Assembly (NCBI RefSeq): GCF_900312745.1
Contig: NZ_OMPD01000014.1
Coordinates: 2,666,001 to 2,730,000 of the forward strand
Source: Aquimarina sp. AU58
GTDB taxonomy: Bacteria > Bacteroidota > Bacteroidia > Flavobacteriales > Flavobacteriaceae
Direction of reading: 5' to 3'
Length of the DNA stretch: 64,000 nucleotides
The notes under the pieces are model-generated. The model worked only from the letters and a program-made list of their open reading frames with translations. It had not been told where the DNA came from and did no database searches. Both the position numbers and the translations under genes were made by a program. Shown here one piece after another: positions 46,077 to 53,631 of the stretch; the first letter of the stretch is position 1; the number at the start of each line of letters is the position of its first letter.

Positions 46077-47051
46077 ATGAATTCTTTTTTGCCAGAAGTA
46101 GAAAAATTACCAGAGGGACACCCGGTAAAAGTGTATTATCAGGAAAGTGAACTCATCCAGGAATTACTATCAGAATTATATGAAGCAGACGCGATAGTAG
46201 ACTTTCAACAGTACTTCAATATATTTAATCAGTTAACAACTATAGAAAAACGATTTGCTCGAAAAGAGAACCAGCTATTTCCATATTTAGAGAAACATGG
46301 TTGGAACGGTCCCAGCCGGGGAATGTGGTCTTTTCATGACAATTTAAGAGACCAGATTAGGCTGCTAAATACACATAATGCAGAGAGAAATACTACTAAA
46401 ATCATAGAAAACCTTCCGTATTTGATAGAAGGAATAAAGCGCCTTCTCACTATTGAAGATATGAGATTGTTTCCTATTGCTATGCAAATACTTAGTGAAG
46501 AAGACTGGAAAGAATTTTATGAAGGAGACGAAGAAATGGGATGGATGTTATCCCAGAAACCTAAACCATATCCCGCAATAGAAACAGCATATATTCACCC
46601 AAGCGAAGATTTTACCGAACGTGATTTACCATTTTCTTTAGAAGATACCTTTCATTATGATGAAGGCTACATGACCCCAAATCAGGTAAACCTATTGCTT
46701 CGCTATTTACCGGTTGATATTACTTATGTAGATGAAAACGACAAAGTCATTTTTTATAATCGGGGAGAAGATCGTGTTTTTCCCAGAAGCAAAGGAATTA
46801 TAGGAAGAGAAGTTCGTTTTTGTCACCCTCCCAAAAGTGTAGATATGGTACTACGTATAGTAGATGAATTTAGAGCAGGAACAAAAGATGTAGCAGAATT
46901 CTGGTTTAATTACAGAGGTCAGGTAATTCATATCAGATACTTTGCCATTAGAGATAAACACAAAAATTATAAAGGAGTTATCGAAATGTCTCAGGATGTA
47001 ACCGAAATTCAAAAACTGAATGGAGAAAAACGATTGTTAGATTGGGATTAA
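46077..47051 (+). CDS. DUF438/hemerythrin-like plus PAS protein in the nor cluster
   Basis: A 324-residue cytoplasmic protein. It opens with a DUF438-type segment (LPEGHPVKVYYQESELIQEL), continues with a hemerythrin-like four-helix region (KENQLFPYLEKHGWNGPSRG, SFHDNLRDQIRLL, EDMRLFPIAMQIL) and ends with a PAS domain (RYLPVDITYVDENDKVIFYNR to the QDVTEIQKL exit). A His/Glu-rich di-iron site is possible but not all hemerythrin ligands are obvious. DUF438-hemerythrin-PAS proteins are linked to nitrosative stress. It lies between norD (0-base gap) and norE (9-base gap), so it belongs to the operon and may sense or bind NO or help repair. Confidence 0.85.
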   Translation: MNSFLPEVEKLPEGHPVKVYYQESELIQELLSELYEADAIVDFQQYFNIFNQLTTIEKRFARKENQLFPYLEKHGWNGPSRGMWSFHDNLRDQIRLLNTHNAERNTTKIIENLPYLIEGIKRLLTIEDMRLFPIAMQILSEEDWKEFYEGDEEMGWMLSQKPKPYPAIETAYIHPSEDFTERDLPFSLEDTFHYDEGYMTPNQVNLLLRYLPVDITYVDENDKVIFYNRGEDRVFPRSKGIIGREVRFCHPPKSVDMVLRIVDEFRAGTKDVAEFWFNYRGQVIHIRYFAIRDKHKNYKGVIEMSQDVTEIQKLNGEKRLLDWD

Positions 47052-47060
47052 AGAAGATAA

Positions 47061-47636
47061 ATGAAACAAACACCTATTAACTATAGCAATATATACTACC
47101 CGCCAGGAGGAATTCTTATGTGGATTATAATTTCTTTAGAATTAATAACTTTTGGAATGGCAATAATAGCAATGGTATACTGTGGTAAACAAGAGCCTGA
47201 TCTTTTTCATCAATCAAGGATGCTGTTAAATCCAGTTTATGGAATTATTAATACTATTCTTTTGCTTACCAGCGGTTTTTGTATGGCAATTTCGGTTCAT
47301 TATTTAAAAATTAGTATCCCACAAAAATCTAAAATACTATTATTAGCAACAATGCTGTTTGGGGTGTTATTTTTAATAATAAAAACCTTTGAATACAACG
47401 AAAAAATAAATCTGGGCCTTGATATTAATAATAATTTGTTTTTTACATTTTATTGGTTACTCACTTTATTTCATGTTATACATGTTATTGTTGGCTTGGT
47501 AATATTAGGCTCTGTTTACTTTGGACTAAGAAATAAGAAAACAAATATAGAAGATGTTGAAGCAAGTGCTTCATTTTGGCATATGTGTGATTTGATATGG
47601 TTATTTATCTTTCCTATCATTTATTTATTTTTTTGA
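47061..47636 (+). CDS. norE: NorE-type cytochrome c oxidase subunit III-like protein
   Basis: A 191-residue membrane protein with five helices, the last ending in the cytochrome oxidase subunit III pattern SFWHMCDLIWLFIFPIIY and an earlier TLFHVIHVIVGLVILG. NorE assists maximal NO reductase activity and is found only in some nor clusters. It follows the hemerythrin-PAS gene by 9 bases. Confidence 0.88.
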   Translation: MKQTPINYSNIYYPPGGILMWIIISLELITFGMAIIAMVYCGKQEPDLFHQSRMLLNPVYGIINTILLLTSGFCMAISVHYLKISIPQKSKILLLATMLFGVLFLIIKTFEYNEKINLGLDINNNLFFTFYWLLTLFHVIHVIVGLVILGSVYFGLRNKKTNIEDVEASASFWHMCDLIWLFIFPIIYLFF

Positions 47637-47690
47637 TAAAAAAAGACATGTCTGTTTTAAGTGATGTACATTAATTTTAAAAGATATCCC

Positions 47691-47924
47691 ATGAAAAAAA
47701 GTATAACTATTACCTACGTGTTTTTAATAGTATTAACCGTTATTTCGGGAATAATATCAGGTGCAATAAATAAAAATATTTCTTTTATCATTTTACTGTT
47801 GTCTGCATTAAAATTTATTGGCGTATCGTTTTATTTTATGGACTTAAAAAAAGCACATACTTTTTGGCAATCTATTATAATAGGTTATGCTATAGCATTG
47901 GTTATCATTGTTTTAATGATTTAA
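47691..47924 (+). CDS. NorF/subunit IV-like small membrane protein
   Basis: A 77-residue protein with three membrane helices and a KFIGVSFYFMDLKKAHTFW block, which matches the short cytochrome oxidase subunit IV/NorF family. I start at ATG 47691 (MKKSITITYVFL); a GTG at 47661 adds ten polar residues. It is 54 bases after norE, so probably the last gene of the nor operon. A perfect 10-base palindrome AGACATGTCT lies at 47644-47653 in the gap. Confidence 0.75.
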   Translation: MKKSITITYVFLIVLTVISGIISGAINKNISFIILLLSALKFIGVSFYFMDLKKAHTFWQSIIIGYAIALVIIVLMI

Positions 47925-48012
47925 TGATGTCGTTGTTTTGCAATTGTAAATCGATCTGCAAGAGATATGAATACTGTATTGAAAAATTGACACAAATTTT
48001 GAATACATGAAC

Positions 48013-48055
48013 TGATATTTGTCATAATTATTTTATGAGTTTGATCCTATCTTTA
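48013..48055 (+). promoter_or_regulatory. FNR-like dyad plus -7 box, CBS protein
   Basis: TGATATTTGTCA at 48013-48024 (one mismatch from TGAT-N4-ATCA) and TATCTTTA at 48048-48055. Dyad centre to box start is 29.5 bases, identical to the norC and DUF2141 promoters. No TTG -33 element at the expected place. Confidence 0.5.
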
Positions 48056-48078
48056 GTATAGAATTTAAACCTAATAGA

Positions 48079-48498
48079 ATGAAAAAAAGAACACCTGTTT
48101 CCAAAATTATGACTTCCGATGTAATTACCTTAAATCACACTAATGGTTTAGAAACAGCGGAAAAGCTATTTAAAGAAAATAATATCCGTCATATTCCTGT
48201 AGTTAGTGGCGATGCTATTATTGGTATGTTAAGTTATACAGATTTACTACGTATAAGTTTTGCCGATGCTGTAGAAATAGAAGAGCAAGATGTTGACACG
48301 GTAGTTTACGAAATGTTTACTATAGAACAGGTAATGGCAAAAAACCTGGTAAGTGTAAGCTCTAGTACTACAATCAAGGAAGTTGCAGAAATATTGTCGA
48401 AAAAAGAATTTCATGCATTACCTGTAGTAGATAATGATAAACTGGTAGGTATAGTAACCACAACAGATTTGATAAATTATTTATTAGATCAATTCTAA
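48079..48498 (+). CDS. Two-CBS-domain protein
   Basis: A 139-residue protein made of a tandem CBS pair: VSKIMTSDVITLNHTNGLE starts the first and IEQVMAKNLVSVSSSTTIKE the second, each ending in the HIPVV/HALPVV and G-T-D-L blocks. Such pairs bind adenine nucleotides and report energy state. It follows the nor cluster by 154 bases and has its own FNR-like dyad and terminator, so it is a separate unit that may be co-controlled with nor. Confidence 0.92.
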   Translation: MKKRTPVSKIMTSDVITLNHTNGLETAEKLFKENNIRHIPVVSGDAIIGMLSYTDLLRISFADAVEIEEQDVDTVVYEMFTIEQVMAKNLVSVSSSTTIKEVAEILSKKEFHALPVVDNDKLVGIVTTTDLINYLLDQF

Positions 48499-48520
48499 TA
48501 ACTCGGTTTTTAGAAAATGC

Positions 48521-48553
48521 AAAAAAGGGAAGTAACGTGCTTCTCTTTTTTTG
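48521..48553 (+). terminator. Intrinsic terminator of the CBS gene
   Basis: A 12-base stem, AAAAAAGGGAAG/CTTCTCTTTTTT with one G-T pair, 7-base loop, T-run after, 22 bases past the stop. Confidence 0.85.
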
Positions 48554-48653
48554 TTGAAATAAAGTAAAGTTTGATCTACCGTATTCCATAAAATTTAGTT
48601 AAACTTCTATAGAGAAAACAGATTTTAGTATTTTTAAGATCAAAGTATATTAT

Positions 48654-49331
48654 ATGAGTACCATACCAAAAACAATATTTGAATTTTTAAAAGATCTAAA
48701 AGAAAACAATCATCGAGATTGGATGACAGAAAATAAGAAACAGTATCAGAGTAATGAAAAAATACTCAAAGCGTTTTATGCATCTGTCGCAGAACGATTA
48801 AATGAGAAAGATGAGATCGAAAAAACTAAAGTATTTAGAATTAATAGAGATGTTCGTTTTAGTAAAAATAAAACACCGTATAATGTACATCGCAGTGCAA
48901 GTTTTAGCAGGGCAGGAGCACATAGGAGAGGAGGGTATTATTTGCGATTAGAACCAGGTAATTCACTTATGGCAGGAGGTTTTTTTAGCCCAGAACCAGC
49001 AGATTTATTACGGGTTAGGAAAGAATTTGAAATGGATGATCAAGAGATTCGTGAAATATTATCAAATGCAGATTTTAAGAAAGCATTTAATGGTTTTGAC
49101 TCTTCAAACCAGGTAAAAACTGCTCCAAAAGGATTTAGTAAAGATCATCCTAATATTGATTTAATCAAAAATAAATCATTTTTTGTAGCACATAATTTTA
49201 CAGATACAGAGGTTTTTGCGCCTGATTTTCTGGATAAAGTAGTATACCATTATGAATTACTAAGACCGTTTTTTGATTATATGAGTGATGTGCTTACTAC
49301 AGATCTTAATGGTGTTTCTTTAATTGAGTAA
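48654..49331 (+). CDS. DUF2461 family protein
   Basis: A 225-residue DUF2461 protein (TIGR02453): the block TKVFRINRDVRFSKNKTPYNVHRS is the family signature, and GGYYLRLEPGNSLMAGGFFSPEP follows. Function is unknown; no signal peptide. It precedes another small gene by 6 bases and is likely co-transcribed with it. Confidence 0.9.
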   Translation: MSTIPKTIFEFLKDLKENNHRDWMTENKKQYQSNEKILKAFYASVAERLNEKDEIEKTKVFRINRDVRFSKNKTPYNVHRSASFSRAGAHRRGGYYLRLEPGNSLMAGGFFSPEPADLLRVRKEFEMDDQEIREILSNADFKKAFNGFDSSNQVKTAPKGFSKDHPNIDLIKNKSFFVAHNFTDTEVFAPDFLDKVVYHYELLRPFFDYMSDVLTTDLNGVSLIE

Positions 49332-49337
49332 AGAATA

Positions 49338-49793
49338 ATGGAAATACGAATCATAAAAGATAATAGAAGAAATATATTGTCTTGTATTAGAGAAGATGGT
49401 AGTATAACCAGTATTGGTTTAGGCCCTGATCTTCCTAATCATGATATGGCACATTTTGTTGTAGAATCTTATTTTGGTTTAAAACAAGGGTTTTATGGAA
49501 TGATAAAATCAGGGATGACCATAGAAGACCTTTCTAATAAAGAAATTATTAAAACCTTAGGAAAAGAATCCTGGCTTGCTGAGATTTTGGCTAGAAATCT
49601 TCAAGCATTAGGTTCGGGTTCTAGTACAATAGAAGAATTTATTTCTTTGGTTATTTGGGAAACAAATACGATGTCAATTCAACCTCCAAAAATGAAGTTA
49701 TCCGATGTTAAAAAAATTAAATCAAGTTTTGATGAGTTATGTAAGCAATGGAAACAATTATCTAATCAGGACCGCCTAAGTTTGATGTTTTAA
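49338..49793 (+). CDS. Small protein, unknown function
   Basis: A 151-residue soluble protein. It has a GLGPDLPNHDMAHFVVESYFGL stretch that resembles a small family found beside DUF2461, with conserved His residues, but I cannot name it. The gap to the DUF2461 gene is 6 bases. It ends before a large inverted repeat. Confidence 0.7.
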   Translation: MEIRIIKDNRRNILSCIREDGSITSIGLGPDLPNHDMAHFVVESYFGLKQGFYGMIKSGMTIEDLSNKEIIKTLGKESWLAEILARNLQALGSGSSTIEEFISLVIWETNTMSIQPPKMKLSDVKKIKSSFDELCKQWKQLSNQDRLSLMF

Positions 49794-49820
49794 AAATTAT
49801 ATTACTAACATTGGAAAATT

Positions 49821-49868
49821 CTGTGAGGTCTTTTAAACTTAAAATGATTTATTAATAAAACCTCACAG
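49821..49868. terminator. Inverted repeat between convergent genes
   Basis: CTGTGAGGT and ACCTCACAG form a perfect 9-base arm pair around a 30-base AT-rich loop. There is no good T-tract, so termination is only likely. It lies between convergent genes ending at 49793 and 49947. Confidence 0.5.
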
Positions 49869-49946
49869 ATATATTGACCAGTAAACAACAAACTCTTCGA
49901 TCTTGATTTGATGTAGTTTATGTTGTGATAGGATAGATAAAGGAAA

Positions 49947-50699
49947 TTAAACCTGAGTCATTCCTCCATCAACTTCTAATTCTATACCATTGATATAGGA
50001 TGCATCATCAGATGCCAGAAATAAAGCAGATTTAGCTATTTCTTCTGGAGTCCCAAAACGACCCAAGGGTACTTGTCTGGCAAAACCTTTTCCCATTTCT
50101 TCTGAAACATCTTTTGGGAGCCCCATTTTACTAAAAATTGGAGTTGTAATAGGCCCTGGAGAAATAGAATTAACGCGAATACTTCTGGACTTTACTTCTG
50201 ATGTTAAAACCCTTTGATAGGCACGTAATGCGCCCTTAGTAGCAGAATATATCGCTAGACCATCAAAGGCTCGATGTGTTACTACAGAATTATTAAAAAG
50301 GATTGTTCCTTGATCATTAATATATGGTAATGCTTCTTTAACAGCTAATATTGGTCCTTTTACATTAATATTAAAAATCTCTTCATAATGTGCTTCTGTG
50401 ATTTCATGGGTTGGAGTAGGGCGTAAAACAACGCCAGCATTAAGGAATAGAATATCAATTTTACCATATTTATTTATGGCTTCTTTAATCAATCTTTTAT
50501 TATCTTCTGGTTTGGCTACATCTGCTGTAACAGTTATAAAATCCCCTACAAGTGTTTCTGAAACTTCATCCAATGCTTCCTGGCGTCTTCCTGAGAGTAC
50601 CACTTTGGCACCTTCTTGTAAATACAGTTTGGCCGTTGCTAATCCGATTCCGCTGTTTGCTCCTGTAATAACGGCTACTTTGTTGTGCAGTTTTTTCAT
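49947..50699 (-). CDS. SDR family oxidoreductase, paralogue A
   Basis: A 250-residue classical short-chain dehydrogenase. NAD(P) motif is TGANSGIGLATAKLY, the NAG motif is LFLNAG and the active-site Tyr/Lys are in AIYSATKGALRAYQ. Substrate is unknown. I start at ATG 50699 (MKKLHNKVAVITGANSGIG), matching paralogue B; an earlier start at 50738 adds 13 residues. It is very similar to the gene at 51342 but has no TetR-type operator upstream. Confidence 0.88.
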   Translation of the reverse strand: MKKLHNKVAVITGANSGIGLATAKLYLQEGAKVVLSGRRQEALDEVSETLVGDFITVTADVAKPEDNKRLIKEAINKYGKIDILFLNAGVVLRPTPTHEITEAHYEEIFNINVKGPILAVKEALPYINDQGTILFNNSVVTHRAFDGLAIYSATKGALRAYQRVLTSEVKSRSIRVNSISPGPITTPIFSKMGLPKDVSEEMGKGFARQVPLGRFGTPEEIAKSALFLASDDASYINGIELEVDGGMTQV

Positions 50700-50784
50700 C
50701 TTAATTGATTTTTTGTTAATAAATTTTACTTGAGGCAATTATTTCGAATATGCTAAACGATACATATGACAATCCAATAATTCC

Positions 50785-51096
50785 TTATAGGGTTTCTACT
50801 GGGGAAGTAGAAATAGAATTATTTTTATTGAATATGCGGTAGAAATCATCATCGTAGTGATATACATGATGTATATCATTAGAATGATGTGTGTGTGTTA
50901 AGAAATTTTTAGAATTGAAGAATAAACGATATCCCGAAAGGAATATATCTGGGGTTGACTTGTCATTCTGAAACGCTATTGTTTTATGATAAGTATAGCG
51001 ATGTCTATTGGTAGTAACAGGTATTATTTTTTTGAAGAAATCTCTATATAATTCTGTTTGACAGGACCATTTGTGAGTATCATTTTTTTCTCCCAT
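50785..51096 (-). CDS. Possible small His-rich protein between the SDR paralogues
   Basis: An open frame of 103 codons with an ATG start. Its C-terminal third is rich in His and Asp (THTHHSNDIHHVYHYDDDF). No family recognised, no signal peptide, no promoter box. A small hairpin, TTTCTACT/AGTAGAAA with a 5-base loop, lies at 50793-50813 inside its 3' end. It may be a chance frame in the 640-base gap between the SDR genes. Confidence 0.3.
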   Translation of the reverse strand: MGEKNDTHKWSCQTELYRDFFKKIIPVTTNRHRYTYHKTIAFQNDKSTPDIFLSGYRLFFNSKNFLTHTHHSNDIHHVYHYDDDFYRIFNKNNSISTSPVETL

Positions 51097-51293
51097 AGTA
51101 TAGTGGTTTTAAGAAGTATATACCAGATGGGATTTGTCTGGAAATTACGCAAAAAAAGTAGGTTTTTTTTATACGTATAATTAATTTTCGGATGATAATA
51201 TACAAATAATCAATGTGTTATGCAAAACCTGGTATTTTGAGTTTTATAGAATTTTGATATTAAAAAGAATGATGAAAGAATTGAGACACATTT

Positions 51294-51328
51294 AAAAAGG
51301 CCGATTTCTATCAAAATCAGCCTTTTTT
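51294..51328 (-). terminator. Intrinsic terminator of SDR paralogue B
   Basis: AAAAAGGC-c-GATTT paired with AAATC-a-GCCTTTTT, one mismatch; T-runs on both sides. It lies 14 bases after the SDR B stop on the minus strand. Confidence 0.8.
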
Positions 51329-51341
51329 ACAGAGAAGTATT

Positions 51342-52091
51342 TTATATTTGACTTAGCCCACCATCAATTTCTAAATCCACACCATTAATAAAAGATGCAT
51401 CTTCTGAGGCTAGAAATAAAGCCGATTTTGCAACTTCTTCAGAAGTCCCAAAACGACCTAATGGTACTTGTTGAGCAAAACCTTTACCCATTTCTTCAAC
51501 AACATCTTCTGGTAATCCCATTTTACCATAAAGAGGTGTTTCGATAGGTCCTGGCGCAATAGAATTAACACGAATACCTCTAGACTTTACCTCAGAAGTT
51601 AAAACACGTTGATAAGCTCGTAATGCCCCTTTGGTTGCAGAATAAACACCTAATCCATCAAACCCTTTTTGAGAAACAATAGAGTTTGTAAATAATATAG
51701 CCCCACCGTCATTGATATGTGGCAATGCTTCTTTGGTAGCTAATATTGGTCCTTTTACATTGGTATTAAATAAAGTATCGTAATGCTCTTCTGTTATTTC
51801 ATGAGTAGGAGCTACCGGTGCAATGCCAGCATTTAGAAATAAGACATCAATTTTTCCATATTTAGAGGTTGCTTCTTCAATTAGTCTTTTGTTATCTTCT
51901 GCTTTGGCTACATCTGCTTTTACGGTAATAAAATCACCTTCAAGTGCTTCTGCAACTTCGTCTAGTGCTTCTTGACGCCTTCCCGAAAGCACCACTTTGG
52001 CTCCTTCCTGTAAATATAGCTTTGCTGTTGCCAATCCTATTCCGCTATTGGCCCCGGTAATAACTGCAACTTTGTTTTGTAACTTTTTCAT
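51342..52091 (-). CDS. SDR family oxidoreductase, paralogue B
   Basis: A 249-residue classical short-chain dehydrogenase (TGANSGIGLATAKLY; VYSATKGALRAYQ). It is a close paralogue of the gene at 49947: long stretches are identical, such as LYLQEGAKVVLSGRRQEALD. It is 66 bases downstream of a TetR gene, with a palindromic operator 31 bases before the ATG. It is probably the main regulated target of that TetR protein. Confidence 0.9.
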   Translation of the reverse strand: MKKLQNKVAVITGANSGIGLATAKLYLQEGAKVVLSGRRQEALDEVAEALEGDFITVKADVAKAEDNKRLIEEATSKYGKIDVLFLNAGIAPVAPTHEITEEHYDTLFNTNVKGPILATKEALPHINDGGAILFTNSIVSQKGFDGLGVYSATKGALRAYQRVLTSEVKSRGIRVNSIAPGPIETPLYGKMGLPEDVVEEMGKGFAQQVPLGRFGTSEEVAKSALFLASEDASFINGVDLEIDGGLSQI

Positions 52092-52121
52092 TGTATTATT
52101 TTTATATTTATAAATAGTTTA

Positions 52122-52141
52122 TTTGAAACAATCGTTTCAAA
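52122..52141. promoter_or_regulatory. TetR-type operator upstream of SDR paralogue B
   Basis: TTTGAAAC-AATC-GTTTCAAA: an 8-base perfect inverted repeat around a 4-base centre. A near copy lies at 52745-52764 before tetR. Confidence 0.75.
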
Positions 52142-52156
52142 ATAAGTTAAAAAAAA

Positions 52157-52738
52157 TTAGTATAGCACTTTGAGTACAGTACGAGTGAGATTTCTTAAAT
52201 CATTTTCATTTTTATTTAGTATTCCTGTCATTCTAAGTCCTTGTATAGACGAAAAGAGGTATAATGCATATTGACCAGCCGTCTGATGCTGATTAAATAT
52301 CTTTTCCATTTGCCCTTTGGTCACAATATCTTCGAGCATCGCAATCATTCGATCTTGATTTTTTTCCATAAAGGATTTAATCAAAGGCTCCTGGTTTGTC
52401 ATTTCTGATTTACAATTAATAACCAAACAACCTTTACGATCATTATCATTAATAATTTCATGGATATATAAATCAAAAATAGCTTCAATAGCCTCGCTTG
52501 CATTATAAGATTGTGCTAACTTTTGGCTAAAACTGTTTCCATATGTAGACTGATAATGCGAAAGAACTTCGAGAAACATATTTAATTTACTTCCAAAAGA
52601 GTTGTAAATACTCGATCGATTTAAATCGGTAGCATCTACCAAATCTTGCATAGAAGTACCATTGTATCCTTTTTTATGAAATACTTCGGTAGCTTTTTGC
52701 AACACTGTGTTTCTGTTAAATGTTTCTACTTTTGGCAT
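52157..52738 (-). CDS. TetR/AcrR family transcriptional regulator
   Basis: A 193-residue regulator. The N-terminal HTH is KGYNGTSMQDLVDATDLNRS followed by SIYNSFGSKLNMFLEVL; the C-terminal ligand-binding part includes DNDRKGCLVINCKSEM, as in the YxaF/LmrA-like subgroup. It lies directly upstream of SDR paralogue B on the same strand. Copies of one operator sit before it and between it and the SDR gene, so it likely represses both. Confidence 0.9.
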   Translation of the reverse strand: MPKVETFNRNTVLQKATEVFHKKGYNGTSMQDLVDATDLNRSSIYNSFGSKLNMFLEVLSHYQSTYGNSFSQKLAQSYNASEAIEAIFDLYIHEIINDNDRKGCLVINCKSEMTNQEPLIKSFMEKNQDRMIAMLEDIVTKGQMEKIFNQHQTAGQYALYLFSSIQGLRMTGILNKNENDLRNLTRTVLKVLY

Positions 52739-52744
52739 GCTTAA

Positions 52745-52764
52745 TATGAAATGATCGTTTCAAA
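52745..52764. promoter_or_regulatory. TetR-type operator upstream of tetR
   Basis: TATGAAAT-GATC-GTTTCAAA matches the operator at 52122-52141 at 17 of 20 positions. It lies 7-26 bases before the tetR ATG. Confidence 0.7.
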
Positions 52765-52809
52765 AATAATTAAAATTGGCAATGTGTATTGTTATAAAAA
52801 TCATAAAGT

Positions 52810-53337
52810 TTATAAAATGAGTTTCATCATCATGTCTGTTTGAAGGTCTGTACCTAACATAAATTTATGAGTATCAAAGATTTTAAAACCATTTCTTTTA
52901 TAAAACTTGATAGCTCCGGGATTTTTCTCCCAGACACCTAACCAGATAAACTCTATAGATTTTTCTTTTGCTATTTGTAAGATTTTTTGAAATAGCAATT
53001 GCCCAATTTTTTTTCCCTGATGCTCTTTTACGACATATATTCGTTCTATTTCCAGAGTATTACCTTCTACAGGTTCTGTCTGAGCATTACCCGAGTTTAT
53101 TTTAATATATCCAGCTATTTGATTATGTATCCATGCAAAGTAAAACTCAGAGTTTGGATTATGTAGCTCTTCTGTAATATTATCTAAAATGAATTTTTCA
53201 TTTAGGTATTCATTGATATTCTCTTCTGTGTTATGAGGAGGCCCAAAGGCATCATAAAATGTTTGACGGCCAATATCCAATAACTTACGGTTATCTTCTG
53301 GTTGCACTGGTTTGATTAGAACTTCTTTTAATATCAT
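52810..53337 (-). CDS. GNAT family N-acetyltransferase
   Basis: A 175-residue GNAT protein: acetyl-CoA binding block VKEHQGKKIGQLLFQKIL and C-terminal block GVWEKNPGAIKFYKRNGF. It resembles spermidine/spermine- or ribosomal-protein-type acetyltransferases but the substrate is not clear. It is upstream of tetR on the same strand, with the operator in the gap, so it may read through into it. Confidence 0.88.
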   Translation of the reverse strand: MILKEVLIKPVQPEDNRKLLDIGRQTFYDAFGPPHNTEENINEYLNEKFILDNITEELHNPNSEFYFAWIHNQIAGYIKINSGNAQTEPVEGNTLEIERIYVVKEHQGKKIGQLLFQKILQIAKEKSIEFIWLGVWEKNPGAIKFYKRNGFKIFDTHKFMLGTDLQTDMMMKLIL

Positions 53338-53476
53338 TTTGACAATGAATTACTATTAAATATAAATATTTTTTAGATGAAAAAAAACATTTTTATTTTT
53401 CATGCATTTGCACTTATGGTTAATATTACTCAAAAAGGATATAATACTGACTAAACCTCTTAGTTTTTAATAAACA

Positions 53477-53526
53477 AAAAAACCGCCCACCTTCTATAAT
53501 ACATTTGATTTAGAAAGGCAGTTTTT
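53477..53526. terminator. Hairpin in the gap before the M43 protease
   Basis: AAAAAACCGCC and GGCAGTTTTT with an inner TTCTA/TAGAA pair form an interrupted stem. It looks terminator-like on both strands, but neither neighbour ends here (the GNAT gene starts to the left, the protease starts to the right). The rest of the 294-base gap shows nothing else. Confidence 0.35.
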
Positions 53527-53631
53527 GAATAGTTGGATAATTTAATATAAGGATGTGGTAATAATGTATAAGTTGCTGATTATTAAATCATTTAACTTTA
53601 GTTTAACTTTTAAAATCTAACACAAACCATT

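Noticed and set aside
50785..51096. Confident call of the His-rich frame as a gene
   Set aside because: No promoter, homology or coupling was seen; it is listed only at low confidence.
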